From contig NZ_BCUG01000049.1 in assembly GCF_001591165.1 (NCBI RefSeq), positions 1 to 40,577 of the forward strand: a stretch of DNA of 40,577 nt, written 5' to 3'. Source of the stretch: Thauera butanivorans NBRC 103042 (GTDB taxonomy: Bacteria; Pseudomonadota; Gammaproteobacteria; Burkholderiales; Rhodocyclaceae). Shown here piece by piece: positions 1-12,201 of this stretch. The number at the start of each line of letters is the position of its first letter. The first letter of the stretch is position 1. The notes beneath the pieces are model-generated. The model saw nothing but the letters and a program-made list of their open reading frames with translations, was not told the DNA's origin and searched no databases. The translations under genes were made by a program, and so were the position numbers.

Positions 1-196
1 CAAGAAGCATGTGCGCCCGAATCCCCTGAAGGGTGAAGTGGGTGGCATCGTCGAAAAGGAAATGCCCATCCATGTCTCGAACGTCGCGCTGTTCAATCCC
101 GCCACCCAGAAGGGTGATCGCATCGGGATCAAGACGCTTGAAGACGGCCGGAAGGTCCGCTTCTTCAAGTCGAACGGCGAGCTGGTGAACGCCTAA
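1..196 (+). CDS. rplX: 50S ribosomal protein L24, 3' part (5' end outside window)
   Basis: The open frame enters from the left edge (first full codon at base 2) and ends at TAA 194-196. The visible 64 or so residues match the C-terminal half of L24, including the stretch around [10 protein letters not shown] and a C-terminus in GELVNA. L24 is an assembly-initiator protein of the large subunit that binds 23S rRNA domain I. It lies directly upstream of rplE as in the conserved spc operon. An internal ATG near base 11 is not the start, because the same frame continues upstream with KKHV. Confidence 0.93.
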   Translation, partial: KKHVRPNPLKGEVGGIVEKEMPIHVSNVALFNPATQKGDRIGIKTLEDGRKVRFFKSNGELVNA

Positions 197-205
197 GGAG
201 TGACG

Positions 206-745
206 ATGGCTCGCTTGCAACAGGTTTATAGGGACGAAGTCGCGCCGGCGCTGCAGAAGCAGTTCGGCTACAAGTCCGTGATGGAAGTGCCGCGCATCAC
301 CAAGATCACCCTGAACATGGGTGTCGGTGAAGCCGTCGGCGACAAGAAGATTCTGGAACACGCCATCGGCGACATGACCAAGATCGCCGGTCAGAAGCCG
401 GTCGCCACCAAGGCGCGCAAGTCGATCGCCGGCTTCAAGATCCGCGACGGCTATCCGATCGGCTGCATGGTGACGCTGCGTGGTCCGCGCATGTTCGAAT
501 TCCTCGATCGCCTGGTGACGATCGCGCTGCCGCGTGTTCGCGACTTCCGTGGTATCGGTGCCAAGGGCTTCGATGGCCGTGGCAACTACAACCTCGGCGT
601 CAAGGAACAGATCATTTTCCCGGAAATCGAGTACGACAAGATCGATGCTCTGCGCGGGATGAACATCAGCATCACGACGACGGCGAAGACGGACGAAGAG
701 GCGCGCGCGCTTCTGGGTGCGTTCAAGTTCCCGTTCAAGAATTGA
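206..745 (+). CDS. rplE: 50S ribosomal protein L5
   Basis: This 179-residue protein binds 5S rRNA and helps form the central protuberance, contacting the P-site tRNA. The sequence beginning [12 protein letters not shown], with [12 protein letters not shown] and the C-terminal FPFKN, is typical of L5 and has the usual length. I chose ATG 206 over the in-frame GTG at 200 because AAGGAG at 195-200 sits five bases ahead of it and overlaps the GTG. The gap to rplX is 9 bases, so it is co-transcribed in the spc operon. Confidence 0.97.
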   Translation: MARLQQVYRDEVAPALQKQFGYKSVMEVPRITKITLNMGVGEAVGDKKILEHAIGDMTKIAGQKPVATKARKSIAGFKIRDGYPIGCMVTLRGPRMFEFLDRLVTIALPRVRDFRGIGAKGFDGRGNYNLGVKEQIIFPEIEYDKIDALRGMNISITTTAKTDEEARALLGAFKFPFKN

Positions 746-752
746 GGGTGAT

Positions 753-1058
753 ATGGCGAAACTCGCTCTGATCAACCGCGAAGCCAAGCGTGCGAAGCTG
801 GTGGCCAAGTTTGCCTCTAAGCGTGCCGCGCTGGTTGCGCAGGTCCAGGACACCAAGCTGTCCGAAGAAGAACGCATGGCGGCCCGTCTTGCGCTGCAGC
901 AGCTGCCGCGCAATGCGAACCCGACGCGCCAGCGCAATCGTTGCGCGCTGACCGGTCGTCCGCGCGGTGTGTTCCGCAAGTTCGGTCTGTGCCGCAACAA
1001 GCTGCGCGAGATCGCTTTCCGCGGCGAAGTGCCTGGCATGACCAAGGCGAGCTGGTAA
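753..1058 (+). CDS. rpsN: 30S ribosomal protein S14 (long, zinc-free type)
   Basis: S14 is a small-subunit head protein needed late in 30S assembly. The 101-residue length and the spacing around [12 protein letters not shown] and GLCRNKLRE fit the long C-minus form, which lacks the paired CxxC zinc knuckles of the 61-residue type. The start ATG 753 follows rplE by 7 bases with GAGGG just upstream at 744-748. A longer in-frame extension into rplE exists but is not needed to make the family length. Confidence 0.96.
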   Translation: MAKLALINREAKRAKLVAKFASKRAALVAQVQDTKLSEEERMAARLALQQLPRNANPTRQRNRCALTGRPRGVFRKFGLCRNKLREIAFRGEVPGMTKASW

Positions 1059-1071
1059 GGAGAATTCGAAG

Positions 1072-1467
1072 ATGAGTATGTCCGATCCCATCGCCGACAT
1101 GCTGACGCGCATCCGCAACGGCCAGCAGGCTCAGAAGGCATCGGTGTCGATGCCGTCGTCGAAGCTGAAGGTCGCGATCGCGAAAGTGCTGCAGGACGAA
1201 GGTTATATCGACGGCTTCGCCGTCAACGACGAAGCCGGCAAGCCGACCCTGGATGTGGCGCTGAAGTACTACGCGGGCCGTCCGGTGATCGAGCGCATCG
1301 AGCGTGTCAGCCGCCCCGGTCTCCGTATCTACAAGGGTAGCGACGAGCTGCCGCGCGTGATGAACGGTCTCGGCGTCGCGATCGTGTCCACGCCGCGCGG
1401 CGTGATGACCGACCGCAGCGCGCGGGCCAACCGCGTCGGCGGCGAAGTTCTCTGCCTGGTCGCTTGA
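1072..1467 (+). CDS. rpsH: 30S ribosomal protein S8
   Basis: S8 is a primary 16S rRNA binder in the central domain. In E. coli it is also the translational repressor of the spc operon. The 131-residue protein starts [17 protein letters not shown] and ends in the conserved GGEVLCLVA, the full family length. AAGGAG at 1057-1062 provides the ribosome binding site. Whether S8 represses this operon here cannot be read directly. An S8-binding helix, if present, would be sought at the rplX-rplE junction. Confidence 0.97.
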   Translation: MSMSDPIADMLTRIRNGQQAQKASVSMPSSKLKVAIAKVLQDEGYIDGFAVNDEAGKPTLDVALKYYAGRPVIERIERVSRPGLRIYKGSDELPRVMNGLGVAIVSTPRGVMTDRSARANRVGGEVLCLVA

Positions 1468-1478
1468 GGGGAGAAGCA

Positions 1479-2012
1479 ATGTCTCGTGTAGCTAAGAATC
1501 CGGTGGCGATTCCGAGTGGTGTGGAGGTCGTGATCTCCGATGCCGAAATCGCCGTCAAGGGCCCCCTGGGCACGCTGCGCCAGCCGCTGACCGGCCAGGT
1601 CAGCATCGAGCGCGAAGGCAATGAGCTCGTCTGCAAGGCGCGCGAAGGCGTGGAAAACTCCCGCGCGATGTCGGGTACCGTCCGTGCGCTGGTGAACAAC
1701 ATGGTGACCGGCGTGACCAAGGGCTTCGAGCGCAAGCTGACCCTGGTCGGCGTGGGCTACCGTGCCCAGGCTCAAGGCGACAAGCTCAACCTGTCGCTCG
1801 GTTTCTCGCATCCGGTGGTGCACCAGATGCCGGAAGGCGTGAAGGTCGAAACGCCTTCGCAGACCGAGATCCTGATCAAGGGCAGCGACAAGCAGAAGGT
1901 TGGCCAGGTTGCGGCCGAGGTGAGAGCTTACCGCGCTCCCGAACCCTACAAGGGCAAGGGCGTCCGCTACGCGGATGAAGTGGTGGTTCTCAAGGAAACC
2001 AAGAAGAAGTAA
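1479..2012 (+). CDS. rplF: 50S ribosomal protein L6
   Basis: L6 binds 23S rRNA near the sarcin-ricin loop at the factor-binding site. The 177-residue protein has the expected start [15 protein letters not shown]. Its C-terminal motif [13 protein letters not shown] is the signature region of L6. ATG 1479 is preferred over an in-frame ATG at 1464 that would overlap the rpsH stop, because GAGGGGAG (1466-1473) gives the ribosome binding site for 1479. It sits between rpsH and rplR as in the standard operon. Confidence 0.97.
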   Translation: MSRVAKNPVAIPSGVEVVISDAEIAVKGPLGTLRQPLTGQVSIEREGNELVCKAREGVENSRAMSGTVRALVNNMVTGVTKGFERKLTLVGVGYRAQAQGDKLNLSLGFSHPVVHQMPEGVKVETPSQTEILIKGSDKQKVGQVAAEVRAYRAPEPYKGKGVRYADEVVVLKETKKK

Positions 2013-2023
2013 GGCGGTTCGTC

Positions 2024-2377
2024 ATGAACAAGAAAGAAACTCGTCTTCGCCGTGCGCGCAAAACTCGCGCCAAACTCGCGGAGCTCAAGGCGGTTCGCCT
2101 CGCGGTGTTCCGGTCCAACTGCCACATCTACGCCCAGGTCATCTCGGGTTGCGGCTCCAAGGTGCTCGCCGCAGCGTCGACGGTCGAAGCCGATGTCCGC
2201 GCCCAGGTGCCGAACGGCGGCAACAAGGCTGCCGCGGAGCTCGTCGGCAAGCTGATCGCCGAGCGTGCGAAGGCTGCCGGCATCGAGCAGGTCGCGTTCG
2301 ACCGCTCGGGTTTCCTGTATCACGGCCGCGTCAAGGCGCTGGCCGAGGCTGCCCGCGAAGGCGGCCTCAAGTTCTAA
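2024..2377 (+). CDS. rplR: 50S ribosomal protein L18
   Basis: L18 binds 5S rRNA together with L5 and anchors it in the central protuberance. The 117-residue protein begins [17 protein letters not shown], a strongly basic N-terminal tail typical of the family. It ends with the conserved [17 protein letters not shown]. It lies 11 bases after rplF and 12 bases before rpsE, consistent with one transcript. Other long frames here are antisense or shifted shadows with high Arg and Pro content. Confidence 0.97.
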   Translation: MNKKETRLRRARKTRAKLAELKAVRLAVFRSNCHIYAQVISGCGSKVLAAASTVEADVRAQVPNGGNKAAAELVGKLIAERAKAAGIEQVAFDRSGFLYHGRVKALAEAAREGGLKF

Positions 2378-2389
2378 GCGAGGAATCGA

Positions 2390-2914
2390 ATGGCTAAGCA
2401 GCAAACCAAACGTGCGCAAGCCTCCGACGAGCGCGATGACGGCCTGCGGGAGAAGATGGTCGCGATCAATCGCGTGACCAAGGTCGTCAAGGGCGGCCGG
2501 ATCCTCGGCTTTGCCGCGCTGACCGTGGTCGGCGACGGCGACGGCGCGATCGGCATGGGCAAGGGCAAGTCGCGCGAAGTGCCGGTGGCGGTGCAGAAGG
2601 CGATGGACGAAGCGCGTCGCAAGATGCGCAAGGTCTCGCTGAAGAACGGCACCCTGCAGCACACGGTGATCGGCAAGCACGGCGCCGCTTCGGTGCTGAT
2701 GCAGCCCGCACCGGCCGGTACCGGCATCATCGCCGGTGGCCCGATGCGCGCCGTGTTCGAAGTGATGGGCGTCACCGACGTGATCTGCAAGTGCATTGGC
2801 TCGGCCAATCCTTACAACGTCGTGCGTGCCACCATCAACGGCCTGATGGCGATCAACACCCCGGCGGAAATTGCGGCCAAGCGCGGCAAGACCGTCGAAG
2901 AGATCCTGGGGTAA
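2390..2914 (+). CDS. rpsE: 30S ribosomal protein S5
   Basis: S5 stabilises the 30S body-head junction and influences decoding fidelity and helicase activity at the mRNA entry. The 174-residue protein shows the double-stranded RNA-binding N-terminal domain ([18 protein letters not shown]) and the [17 protein letters not shown] loop. The C-terminal fold ends VEEILG. The length is normal for the family. It is followed after three bases by rpmD, so translation of the two is probably coupled. Confidence 0.97.
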   Translation: MAKQQTKRAQASDERDDGLREKMVAINRVTKVVKGGRILGFAALTVVGDGDGAIGMGKGKSREVPVAVQKAMDEARRKMRKVSLKNGTLQHTVIGKHGAASVLMQPAPAGTGIIAGGPMRAVFEVMGVTDVICKCIGSANPYNVVRATINGLMAINTPAEIAAKRGKTVEEILG

Positions 2915-2917
2915 GCG

Positions 2918-3100
2918 ATGTCGGACAAGAAAATCAAGGTGACGCTCGTCAAGAGCGTGATCGGCACCAAGCAGTCGCACCGCGCCACCGTTCGCGGTCT
3001 GGGCCTGCGCCGCCTCAACCACACGGTCGAGCTGGCGGATACGCCCGAAGTGCGCGGCATGATCAACAAGGTGTCCTACCTGCTCAAGCGTGAGGGTTGA
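2918..3100 (+). CDS. rpmD: 50S ribosomal protein L30
   Basis: L30 is a small large-subunit protein of 60 residues. The sequence has the family core [25 protein letters not shown] followed by the [12 protein letters not shown] region. It starts three bases after the rpsE stop and ends one base before the rplO ATG. That tight packing is typical of the spc operon. The short-type L30 of bacteria is expected at exactly this place. Confidence 0.97.
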   Translation: MSDKKIKVTLVKSVIGTKQSHRATVRGLGLRRLNHTVELADTPEVRGMINKVSYLLKREG

Positions 3101-3101
3101 T

Positions 3102-3539
3102 ATGCGCCTGAATAACATCAAGCCGGGTGCCGGCTCCAAGTCGGCCGCCAAGCGCGTCGGCCGTGGCATCGGCAGTGGCCTGGGCAAGACCTGCGGCCGC
3201 GGCCACAAGGGCCAGAAGTCGCGTGCAGGCGGTTTCCACAAGACGGGTTTCGAGGGCGGTCAGATGCCCCTGCAGCGTCGTCTGCCGAAGCGCGGCTTCG
3301 TCTCGCTGACGCGCGCCCGCAACGTCGAAGTGCGCCTGTCCGAACTGGCGGCCGTGCCGGTCGAGGAAATCGATCTGCTGACGCTGAAGCAGGCGGGCGT
3401 GGTGCCGGGCGATGCGCTGTCGGCCAAGGTGGTGCTGTCCGGCGCGATCGACCGCAAGGTCGTTCTGCGTGGCGTCGGTGCGACCAAGGGTGCCAAGGCG
3501 GCGATTGAAGCTGCCGGCGGTTCGGTGTCGGCTGAGTAA
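3102..3539 (+). CDS. rplO: 50S ribosomal protein L15
   Basis: L15 is a late-assembly large-subunit protein that threads a glycine-rich basic N-terminus into 23S rRNA. The 145-residue sequence starts [13 protein letters not shown] and contains [21 protein letters not shown] (split here as [11 protein letters not shown] and [10 protein letters not shown]), the family hallmark. ATG 3102 follows the rpmD stop by one base, with GAGGG at 3093-3097. An upstream in-frame ATG at 3090 lies inside rpmD and is less likely. Confidence 0.96.
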   Translation: MRLNNIKPGAGSKSAAKRVGRGIGSGLGKTCGRGHKGQKSRAGGFHKTGFEGGQMPLQRRLPKRGFVSLTRARNVEVRLSELAAVPVEEIDLLTLKQAGVVPGDALSAKVVLSGAIDRKVVLRGVGATKGAKAAIEAAGGSVSAE

Positions 3540-3553
3540 TAAAGGGACGAGCT

Positions 3554-4879
3554 GTGGCCAATCCTTCCGCCACGCTGGGCAATCCGGGACGGTTCGGCGA
3601 CCTCAAGCGTCGCCTGCTGTTCCTGCTGGGCGCGCTGATCGTCTATCGCTTGGGCGCTCACATTCCCGTCCCCGGCATCGATCCGGATCAACTGGCCGAG
3701 CTGTTCCAGTCTCAGGCCGGCGGCATCCTCGGGGTCTTCAACCTGTTCTCCGGCGGGGCGCTGTCGCGCTTCACCATCTTTGCGCTGGGCATCATGCCCT
3801 ACATTTCGGCCTCGATCATCATGCAGTTGATGACCGTGGCGGTGCCGAGTCTCGAGGCGCTGAAGAAGGAAGGCGAAGCAGGGCGCAGGAAGATCACGCA
3901 GTACACGCGCTACGGTACGCTGGTGCTTGCCTTCGCCCAGTCGCTGGGCATGGCGATCGCGCTCGAAGGCCAGCCGGGGCTGGTGCTCGATCCGGGTCTG
4001 ACCTTCCGCTTCGTGACCGTCGCCACGCTCGTCACCGGGACGATGTTCCTGATGTGGCTGGGCGAGCAGATCACCGAGCGCGGGATCGGCAACGGCATCT
4101 CGATCATCATCTTCGCCGGTATCGTCGCGGGCCTCCCGAGTGCCATCGGCGGACTGTTCGAGCTGGTGCGCACGGGTTCGATGCACCCCTTCACGGCGCT
4201 GTTCATCTGCGTGCTGGTGGTGCTGGTGACGGGTTTCGTGGTGTTCGTCGAGCGCGGCCAGCGCAAGATCCTGGTGAACTACGCCAAGCGCCAGGTCGGC
4301 AACAAGATCTATGGCGGGCAAAGTTCCCATCTGCCGCTGAAGCTGAACATGTCGGGGGTAATTCCGCCGATCTTCGCCTCGAGCATCATCCTGTTCCCGG
4401 CGACGCTGGGGCAGTGGTTCGGTTCGTCGGAAGGGATGTACTGGCTGCGTGACATCGCTTCCACGCTGTCTCCCGGCCAGCCGATCTACGTGATGCTGTA
4501 TGCGCTGGCGATCGTGTTCTTCTGCTTCTTCTATACCGCGCTGGTGTTCAATGCGCGGGAGACGGCAGACAACCTGAAGAAAAGCGGTGCATTCGTCCCG
4601 GGTATCCGGCCGGGCGATCAGACCGCGCGTTACATCGACAAGATTCTCATGCGGCTGACGCTGGCTGGCGCGGTGTATATCACCCTGGTCTGCCTGCTGC
4701 CCGAGTTCCTGATCCTGAAATGGAACGTTCCGTTCTACTTCGGCGGCACTTCGCTGCTGATCATCGTGGTTGTCACGATGGATTTCATGGCGCAGGTTCA
4801 GGCGGCGGTGATGTCGCACCAGTACGAGAGTCTGCTGAAGAAGGCGAACTTCAAAGGGGCGGGTTTCCCGACCAGGTAA
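3554..4879 (+). CDS. secY: preprotein translocase subunit SecY
   Basis: SecY is the channel subunit of the SecYEG translocon in the inner membrane. It exports unfolded preproteins and inserts membrane proteins. The 441-residue protein has the ten hydrophobic helices expected for the family, the plug-region pattern near [21 protein letters not shown] and the conserved cytoplasmic loop around NAKRQVGNK. The start is a GTG at 3554 preceded by AAAGGGA. Its place after rplO is the standard location of secY, and it ends one base before infA. Confidence 0.97.
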   Translation: MANPSATLGNPGRFGDLKRRLLFLLGALIVYRLGAHIPVPGIDPDQLAELFQSQAGGILGVFNLFSGGALSRFTIFALGIMPYISASIIMQLMTVAVPSLEALKKEGEAGRRKITQYTRYGTLVLAFAQSLGMAIALEGQPGLVLDPGLTFRFVTVATLVTGTMFLMWLGEQITERGIGNGISIIIFAGIVAGLPSAIGGLFELVRTGSMHPFTALFICVLVVLVTGFVVFVERGQRKILVNYAKRQVGNKIYGGQSSHLPLKLNMSGVIPPIFASSIILFPATLGQWFGSSEGMYWLRDIASTLSPGQPIYVMLYALAIVFFCFFYTALVFNARETADNLKKSGAFVPGIRPGDQTARYIDKILMRLTLAGAVYITLVCLLPEFLILKWNVPFYFGGTSLLIIVVVTMDFMAQVQAAVMSHQYESLLKKANFKGAGFPTR

Positions 4880-4880
4880 C

Positions 4881-5099
4881 ATGACGAAGGAAGATGTCAT
4901 CGAGATGCAGGGCGAGGTCACGGAAAACCTGCCCAACGCAACGTTTCGTGTGAGGCTCGAGAACGGCCACATGGTTCTCGGCCACATCTCCGGAAAAATG
5001 CGGATGCACTACATCCGCATCCTTCCTGGTGACAAGGTGACGGTGCAGCTCACCCCTTACGACCTGACAAAGGGCCGGATCGTCTTCCGGACCAAGTGA
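4881..5099 (+). CDS. infA: translation initiation factor IF-1
   Basis: IF-1 binds the ribosomal A site during initiation and has a single S1-like OB fold. The 72-residue protein starts [19 protein letters not shown] and ends GRIVFRTK, which is full length and closely matches the E. coli protein in the HISGKMR and [11 protein letters not shown] regions. It sits between secY and rpmJ, a position known for betaproteobacteria, whereas E. coli carries infA elsewhere. The ATG begins one base after the secY stop, so expression is probably translationally coupled. Confidence 0.97.
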   Translation: MTKEDVIEMQGEVTENLPNATFRVRLENGHMVLGHISGKMRMHYIRILPGDKVTVQLTPYDLTKGRIVFRTK

Positions 5100-5123
5100 G
5101 AATAGAGAAACAGGAGCAAGAAC

Positions 5124-5237
5124 ATGCGAGTCCAGGCGTCAGTCAAGCGGCTTTGCCGCAATTGCAAGATCATTCGCCGCAAGGGTGTCGTGCGCGTCAT
5201 CTGCACCGATCCGCGGCATAAGCAGCGCCAGGGTTGA
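5124..5237 (+). CDS. rpmJ: 50S ribosomal protein L36
   Basis: This short gene encodes 37 residues beginning [15 protein letters not shown] and ending RHKQRQG. Cys11, Cys14, Cys27 and His32 form the zinc ribbon of the zinc-binding L36 type. A CAGGAG sequence lies at 5111-5116 ahead of the ATG. It is the last gene of the spc block, after infA. Zinc-binding L36 is often replaced by a zinc-free paralogue under zinc limitation in other bacteria. No such paralogue is visible here. Confidence 0.95.
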   Translation: MRVQASVKRLCRNCKIIRRKGVVRVICTDPRHKQRQG

Positions 5238-5262
5238 TTAAGTCAACTCTAGCTATTAAAAT
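5234..5262 (+). promoter_or_regulatory. candidate sigma-70 promoter ahead of the alpha operon
   Basis: TTGATT (5234-5239), overlapping the rpmJ stop, and TAAAAT (5257-5262) are separated by 17 bases. They lie in the only AT-rich stretch of the ribosomal region. It would give a leader of roughly 20 bases before rpsM at 5291. The alpha operon can still be read through from the spc promoter. The match is by eye to the consensus hexamers. Confidence 0.4.
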
Positions 5263-5290
5263 TTAATGTTTAGCGTTTTGGGGTAGACGG

Positions 5291-5653
5291 ATGGCCCGTA
5301 TTGCTGGGGTAAACATTCCCAATCACAAGCACGCCGAGATCGCGTTGACCGCAATCTTTGGGATCGGCCGTACGCGTGCTCAGAAAATCTGCGACGCCGC
5401 GGGCATCGTGCGCTCGATCAAGATCAAGGATCTGACCGAGTCGGACATGGAAAAGCTGCGCGACGAAGTGGGCAAGTTCGTCGTCGAAGGCGATCTGCGC
5501 CGCGAAGTGACGATGAACATCAAGCGACTGATGGACCTGGGCTGCTACCGCGGCGTCCGCCATCGTCGCGGCCTGCCGCTGCGGGGTCAGCGTACCCGTA
5601 CGAATGCGCGTACCCGCAAAGGTCCCCGCAAGGCGATCGCCGGCAAGAAGTAA
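5291..5653 (+). CDS. rpsM: 30S ribosomal protein S13
   Basis: S13 lies in the head of the small subunit, contacts the P-site tRNA and makes the bridge to L5. The 120-residue protein starts [19 protein letters not shown], carries the helix-two-turn-helix around [17 protein letters not shown] and ends in a basic tail with [14 protein letters not shown]. It opens the alpha operon (rpsM, rpsK, rpsD, rpoA, rplQ), 53 bases after rpmJ. Confidence 0.97.
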   Translation: MARIAGVNIPNHKHAEIALTAIFGIGRTRAQKICDAAGIVRSIKIKDLTESDMEKLRDEVGKFVVEGDLRREVTMNIKRLMDLGCYRGVRHRRGLPLRGQRTRTNARTRKGPRKAIAGKK

Positions 5654-5665
5654 TAGGAACCGATA

Positions 5666-6055
5666 ATGGCTAAGACTGGAACGAAGGTTCGTAAGAAGAT
5701 CAAGAAGAATGTGGCCGAAGGCATCGCCCACATTCACGCGAGCTTCAACAATACGATCATCACCATCACCGACCGTCAGGGCAATGCGCTGTCGTGGGCG
5801 ACCTCCGGCGGCGCCGGCTTCAAGGGCTCGCGCAAGAGCACGCCGTTCGCTGCCCAGGTGGCTGCCGAGGCTGCCGGCAAGGTGGCGCAGGAGTGCGGCA
5901 TCAAGAACCTGGAAGTGCGCATCAAGGGCCCCGGTCCTGGCCGCGAGTCTTCCGTGCGCGCGCTGAACGCGCTGGGGATCAAGATTTCCAGCATCACGGA
6001 CATCACCCCCATCCCGCACAACGGCTGCCGTCCGCCGAAAAAGCGCCGTATCTGA
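5666..6055 (+). CDS. rpsK: 30S ribosomal protein S11
   Basis: S11 forms part of the 30S platform near the mRNA exit and E-site region. The 129-residue protein shows the family landmarks [32 protein letters not shown], and the C-terminal [17 protein letters not shown]. It lies 12 bases after rpsM and 14 before rpsD. No anomalies are seen. Confidence 0.97.
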   Translation: MAKTGTKVRKKIKKNVAEGIAHIHASFNNTIITITDRQGNALSWATSGGAGFKGSRKSTPFAAQVAAEAAGKVAQECGIKNLEVRIKGPGPGRESSVRALNALGIKISSITDITPIPHNGCRPPKKRRI

Positions 6056-6069
6056 CAAGGAGTTGATAA

Positions 6070-6699
6070 GTGGCTCGTAATCTCGATCCCAAGTGCCGTC
6101 AGTGCCGTCGCGAAGGCGAAAAGCTGTTCCTGAAGGCTGAAAAGTGTTTCACCGACAAGTGCGCCATCGAGCGCCGCGCCTATGCGCCTGGCCAGCACGG
6201 CCAGCGCTCGGGCCAGCGTCTGTCGGGTTATGGCGTGCAACTGCGCGAAAAGCAGAAGATCCGCCGCCTGTACGGTGTGCTCGAACGCCAGTTCCGCAAG
6301 GTCTATGCCGAGGCGGACCGCCGCCGCGGCCAGACCGGCGAGAACCTGCTGCAACTGCTCGAAGGCCGTCTGGACTCCGTCGCCTATCGCATGGGCTTCG
6401 GCGGTTCGCGTGCCGAAGCTCGCCAGGTCGTCCGCCACAATGGCGTGCTGGTCAATGGCAAGCGCGTCAATATTCCGTCGTATGTCGTGCGTCCGGGCGA
6501 CGTGGTCGAGCTGAGCGAACGTGCTCGCGCCCACCTCCGCGTCAAGGCCGCGCTGGAAGCCGCCTCGTCGCGTGGCTTCCCCGAGTGGCTGGAAGTGGAT
6601 GTCAAGGCCGGCAAGGGTGTCTTCAAGGCCTACCCGGCGCGCGCCGAACTGCCCCCCACGATCAACGAAGGCCTGGTGGTGGAACTGTACTCCCGCTGA
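6070..6699 (+). CDS. rpsD: 30S ribosomal protein S4 (zinc-type N-terminus)
   Basis: S4 is a primary 16S rRNA binder that nucleates the 30S body. In E. coli it represses translation of the alpha operon. The 209-residue protein starts at a GTG (6070) preceded by AAGGAG (6057-6062). Cys9, Cys12, Cys26 and Cys31 form the zinc-binding N-terminal motif of the C-plus type. The S4 RNA-binding domain follows at about residues 98-160 ([31 protein letters not shown]). Autogenous control here is possible but not shown by the sequence. Confidence 0.96.
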   Translation: MARNLDPKCRQCRREGEKLFLKAEKCFTDKCAIERRAYAPGQHGQRSGQRLSGYGVQLREKQKIRRLYGVLERQFRKVYAEADRRRGQTGENLLQLLEGRLDSVAYRMGFGGSRAEARQVVRHNGVLVNGKRVNIPSYVVRPGDVVELSERARAHLRVKAALEAASSRGFPEWLEVDVKAGKGVFKAYPARAELPPTINEGLVVELYSR

Positions 6700-6738
6700 T
6701 CGGGAGGCTGATCCTCTTCTAGTTCCGAGGGAATGCTG

Positions 6739-7719
6739 ATGCAAAGCAATGCACTGCTGAAACCACGCATCATCGACGTCCAGAGCAGCTCGCCGGTCCA
6801 GGCGCGCGTGACGATGGAGCCGTTCGAGCGTGGCTTCGGCCATACGCTGGGGAATGCGCTGCGGCGCATCCTCCTGTCGTCGCTGCCCGGTCATGCAGCG
6901 ACCGAAGTGTCGATCGAAGGCGTGCTCCATGAGTACTCCACGCTCGACGGCGTGCGCGAGGACATGGTCGACCTTCTGCTGAACCTGAAAGGCGTCGTGT
7001 TCAAGCTGCACAACCGCAGCGAGGTCACGCTCCGCCTGGCGAAGTCGGGTGAAGGCGTGGTGCGGGCAGGTGACATCGAAGTCGGTCACGACGTCGAGAT
7101 CATCAACCCCGATCACGTCATCGCCCATATCGCGCCGGGCGGCAAGCTCGACATGCAGATCAAGGTCGAGGAAGGCCGTGGCTACGTGCCGGGCAACGTT
7201 CGTCCGGTCAACGCTGAGAGCAAGACGATCGGCCGTATCGTGCTGGACGCTTCGTTCGGGCCGGTGCGCCGCGTCAGCTACCTGGTCGAGAGCGCCCGCG
7301 TCGAGCAGCGCACCGACCTGGACCGCCTGGTGGTCGATATCGAGACCAACGGCGCGGTCGACCCCGAGCAGGCCATCCGCTACGCCGCCCGCGTGCTGAT
7401 GGACCAGCTGTCGGTGTTCGCCGAACTCGAAGGGACGCCGGTGTCGGCGCCGATCGAGAAGCAGATGACGATCGATCCGGTGCTGCTGCGCCCGGTCGAT
7501 GATCTCGAGTTGACCGTGCGCTCGGCCAACTGCCTGAAGGCCGAGAACATCTACTACATCGGCGACCTGATCCAGCGGACCGAAACCGAGCTGCTGAAGA
7601 CCCCGAACCTGGGCCGCAAGTCGCTGAACGAAATCAAGGAAGTATTGGCCTCCCGCGGCCTGACCCTTGGCATGAAACTGGAAAACTGGCCGCCGGCCGG
7701 GCTTGAAAAGCTCGGTTGA
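6739..7719 (+). CDS. rpoA: DNA-directed RNA polymerase subunit alpha
   Basis: This is the 326-residue alpha subunit, which dimerises to start RNA polymerase assembly and contacts UP elements and activators through its C-terminal domain. The N-terminal domain shows [22 protein letters not shown]. The C-terminal helix-hairpin-helix domain shows [14 protein letters not shown] and [14 protein letters not shown] chose ATG 6739 over ATG 6733 because GAGGGA (6727-6732) abuts 6733 but sits six bases before 6739, and the protein then begins [10 protein letters not shown] as in relatives. Confidence 0.96.
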   Translation: MQSNALLKPRIIDVQSSSPVQARVTMEPFERGFGHTLGNALRRILLSSLPGHAATEVSIEGVLHEYSTLDGVREDMVDLLLNLKGVVFKLHNRSEVTLRLAKSGEGVVRAGDIEVGHDVEIINPDHVIAHIAPGGKLDMQIKVEEGRGYVPGNVRPVNAESKTIGRIVLDASFGPVRRVSYLVESARVEQRTDLDRLVVDIETNGAVDPEQAIRYAARVLMDQLSVFAELEGTPVSAPIEKQMTIDPVLLRPVDDLELTVRSANCLKAENIYYIGDLIQRTETELLKTPNLGRKSLNEIKEVLASRGLTLGMKLENWPPAGLEKLG

Positions 7720-7744
7720 GACGCCGGGCAAGTGAGGAATTGAA

Positions 7745-8137
7745 ATGCGTCACCGCAATGGTCTTCGCAAGTTGAATCGTACCAGCAGCCACCGCCAGGC
7801 GATGTTCCGCAACATGGCCAACTCGCTGCTGCGCCACGAAGTGATCAAGACGACCCTGCCGAAGGCGAAGGAACTGCGCCGCGTCGTCGAGCCGATGATC
7901 ACGCTGGGCAAGAAGCCCAATCTGTCCAACCGCCGTCTGGCTTTCAACCGCCTGCGCGACCGCGAGATGGTCGTCAAGCTGTTCGACGAGCTGGGTCCGC
8001 GCTACGCTACCCGCAACGGTGGCTACCTGCGCATCCTGAAGTGCGGCTTCCGTGACGGCGACAATGCGCCGATGGCTTTCGTCGAGCTGCTCGACCGCCC
8101 AGAGGGCGAAGCCGTGGAAGTCGACGAGGCAGCCTGA
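7745..8137 (+). CDS. rplQ: 50S ribosomal protein L17
   Basis: L17 is a large-subunit protein close to the polypeptide exit. The 130-residue protein begins [20 protein letters not shown], the conserved N-terminus, and carries [20 protein letters not shown] near the C-terminus. It is the last gene of the alpha operon, with GAGG at 7735-7738 ahead of the ATG. A strong intrinsic terminator follows 17 bases downstream. Confidence 0.97.
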   Translation: MRHRNGLRKLNRTSSHRQAMFRNMANSLLRHEVIKTTLPKAKELRRVVEPMITLGKKPNLSNRRLAFNRLRDREMVVKLFDELGPRYATRNGGYLRILKCGFRDGDNAPMAFVELLDRPEGEAVEVDEAA

Positions 8138-8154
8138 TCGGGCTGGCTTCGGTG

Positions 8155-8184
8155 AAAAAAGCCGGGCTCTGCCCGGTTTTTTTT
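8155..8184 (+). terminator. intrinsic terminator of the alpha operon
   Basis: A perfect 6-bp stem, CCGGGC (8162-8167) and GCCCGG (8171-8176), with a TCT loop is followed by eight T residues (8177-8184). It is preceded by six A residues (8155-8160), so the stem can extend by A-U pairs. This is a classic Rho-independent terminator directly after rplQ. The A tract makes it possibly functional in both directions. Confidence 0.92.
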
Positions 8185-8216
8185 CGTCCAGCTCCGCTAC
8201 CTGGAGGAAGCGATTC

Positions 8217-9236
8217 ATGAGCGTGACCCTGGTGACAGGTGGGGCCGGCTACATCGGCTCTCACACCTGCGTCGAACTGTTGTCCGCGGGGGGCGATGTC
8301 GTCGTCCTGGATGATCTGTCGAATGCTTCTCCCGAAGCGGTGCGCCGGATCGAGGCGCTGGCGGGGCGCCCGCTTCGCGCCTTCATCCAGGGCGACGTGC
8401 GGGACGCCGCGCTGCTCGAGACGGTGTTCGGTACCCATCCGGTCGAAGCCGTCATCCATTTCGCCGCCAAGAAGGCGGTCGGCGAATCCGTCGAGCAGCC
8501 GCTGGCCTACTACGACAACAACCTGCTCGGCCTGATGCGCCTGCTGCAGGCGATGGACGCCGCGGCGTGCCGGCGGATCGTGTTCAGTTCGTCGGCGACC
8601 GTCTACGGCGATCCGGCCAGCGTGCCGATCGACGAGAGCTTTCCGACGATGGCGACCAACCCCTACGGCTGGACCAAGCTGATGGGCGAGCAGATCCTGC
8701 GCGATCTCGCCGTGTCCGATCCGCGCTGGAACATCGTGCTGCTGCGCTATTTCAACCCGGTGGGGGCGCATGCGAGCGGACGCATCGGCGAGGATCCGGA
8801 TGGGCTGCCCAACAATCTGATGCCCTACGTCAGCCAGGTGGCGGTCGGCCGCCTCCAGCGCCTCAGGGTCTTCGGCAACGATTATCCGACACCGGACGGA
8901 ACCGGCGTGCGCGACTACATCCACGTCGTCGATCTGGCGCTCGGCCACCTGAAGGCGCTGGAGCGCATCGAGGCGCTGCCCGGGGTGACGACGCTGAACC
9001 TCGGCACCGGGCGCGGCTACAGCGTGCTGGAGATGGTGCGGGCTTTCGAGCAGGCCTCGGGGCGCGCAGTGCCATTCGACATCGTCGATCGGCGCCCCGG
9101 CGACGTCGCCGCCTGCTGGGCTGATCCAAACCGCGCGGCGGAGGTGCTGGGTTGGCGGGCCGAGCGTGATCTCGCGGCGATGTGTGAAGATGCCTGGCGC
9201 TGGCAGAGCAGCAACCCGCAGGGTTATCGGAGCTGA
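8217..9236 (+). CDS. galE: UDP-glucose 4-epimerase
   Basis: This 339-residue short-chain dehydrogenase-fold enzyme interconverts UDP-glucose and UDP-galactose with bound NAD, supplying sugars for surface polysaccharide. The NAD motif TGGAGYIGSH lies at residues 7-16, and the catalytic set is Ser126 with Tyr150 and Lys154 in NPYGWTK. The length is normal for GalE. ATG 8217 has CTGGAGGAA (8201-8209) just upstream, so longer frames running back into rplQ are not used. It stands alone between the alpha-operon terminator and convergent uvrA. Related epimerases acting on UDP-GlcNAc cannot be excluded. Confidence 0.92.
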   Translation: MSVTLVTGGAGYIGSHTCVELLSAGGDVVVLDDLSNASPEAVRRIEALAGRPLRAFIQGDVRDAALLETVFGTHPVEAVIHFAAKKAVGESVEQPLAYYDNNLLGLMRLLQAMDAAACRRIVFSSSATVYGDPASVPIDESFPTMATNPYGWTKLMGEQILRDLAVSDPRWNIVLLRYFNPVGAHASGRIGEDPDGLPNNLMPYVSQVAVGRLQRLRVFGNDYPTPDGTGVRDYIHVVDLALGHLKALERIEALPGVTTLNLGTGRGYSVLEMVRAFEQASGRAVPFDIVDRRPGDVAACWADPNRAAEVLGWRAERDLAAMCEDAWRWQSSNPQGYRS

Positions 9237-9249
9237 GGCGGACGCCCCC

Positions 9250-9267
9250 GCTGAAGCCGCTTCCTAC
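9250..9267 (+). repeat. partial REP element (one arm)
   Basis: GCTGAAGCCGCTTCCTAC matches the right arm of the complete REP palindrome at 22923-22977 with one extra T. It sits in the 39-base gap between the convergent galE and uvrA stops. Only one arm is present, so this looks like a decayed or partial copy. Confidence 0.6.
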
Positions 9268-9275
9268 GGATCGTT

Positions 9276-12112
<2,837 letters not shown>

Positions 12113-12142
12113 GGCTGCACGGCTTGCGGTAGGGAACCCGAA

Positions 12143-12172
12143 ACTATAAGAGAGAACGCCGGCGCGAGCCAA
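12143..12172 (-). promoter_or_regulatory. candidate uvrA promoter
   Basis: Read on the minus strand, TTGGCT (12172-12167) and TATAGT (12148-12143) are separated by 18 bases. They lie 31 bases upstream of the uvrA ATG. I see no LexA-type CTG-N10-CAG box around it, so SOS control is not evident. Confidence 0.4.
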
Positions 12173-12201
12173 TCCGGAACGGCCGGGAAGAGGCGGTGCG
12201 A

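Noticed and set aside
3260-4987. 575-codon minus-strand frame opposite rplO and secY
   Set aside because: Shadow frame rich in His, Gln and Arg; secY on the plus strand explains the region.
5776-7731. 651-codon minus-strand frame opposite rpsK, rpsD and rpoA
   Set aside because: Antisense shadow of conserved ribosomal and polymerase genes, with His/Asp/Leu-rich composition and no family likeness.
17-8137. Transfer RNA or other structural RNA genes between ribosomal genes
   Set aside because: No cloverleaf or conserved TTCGA arm was seen, and gaps between genes are only a few bases.
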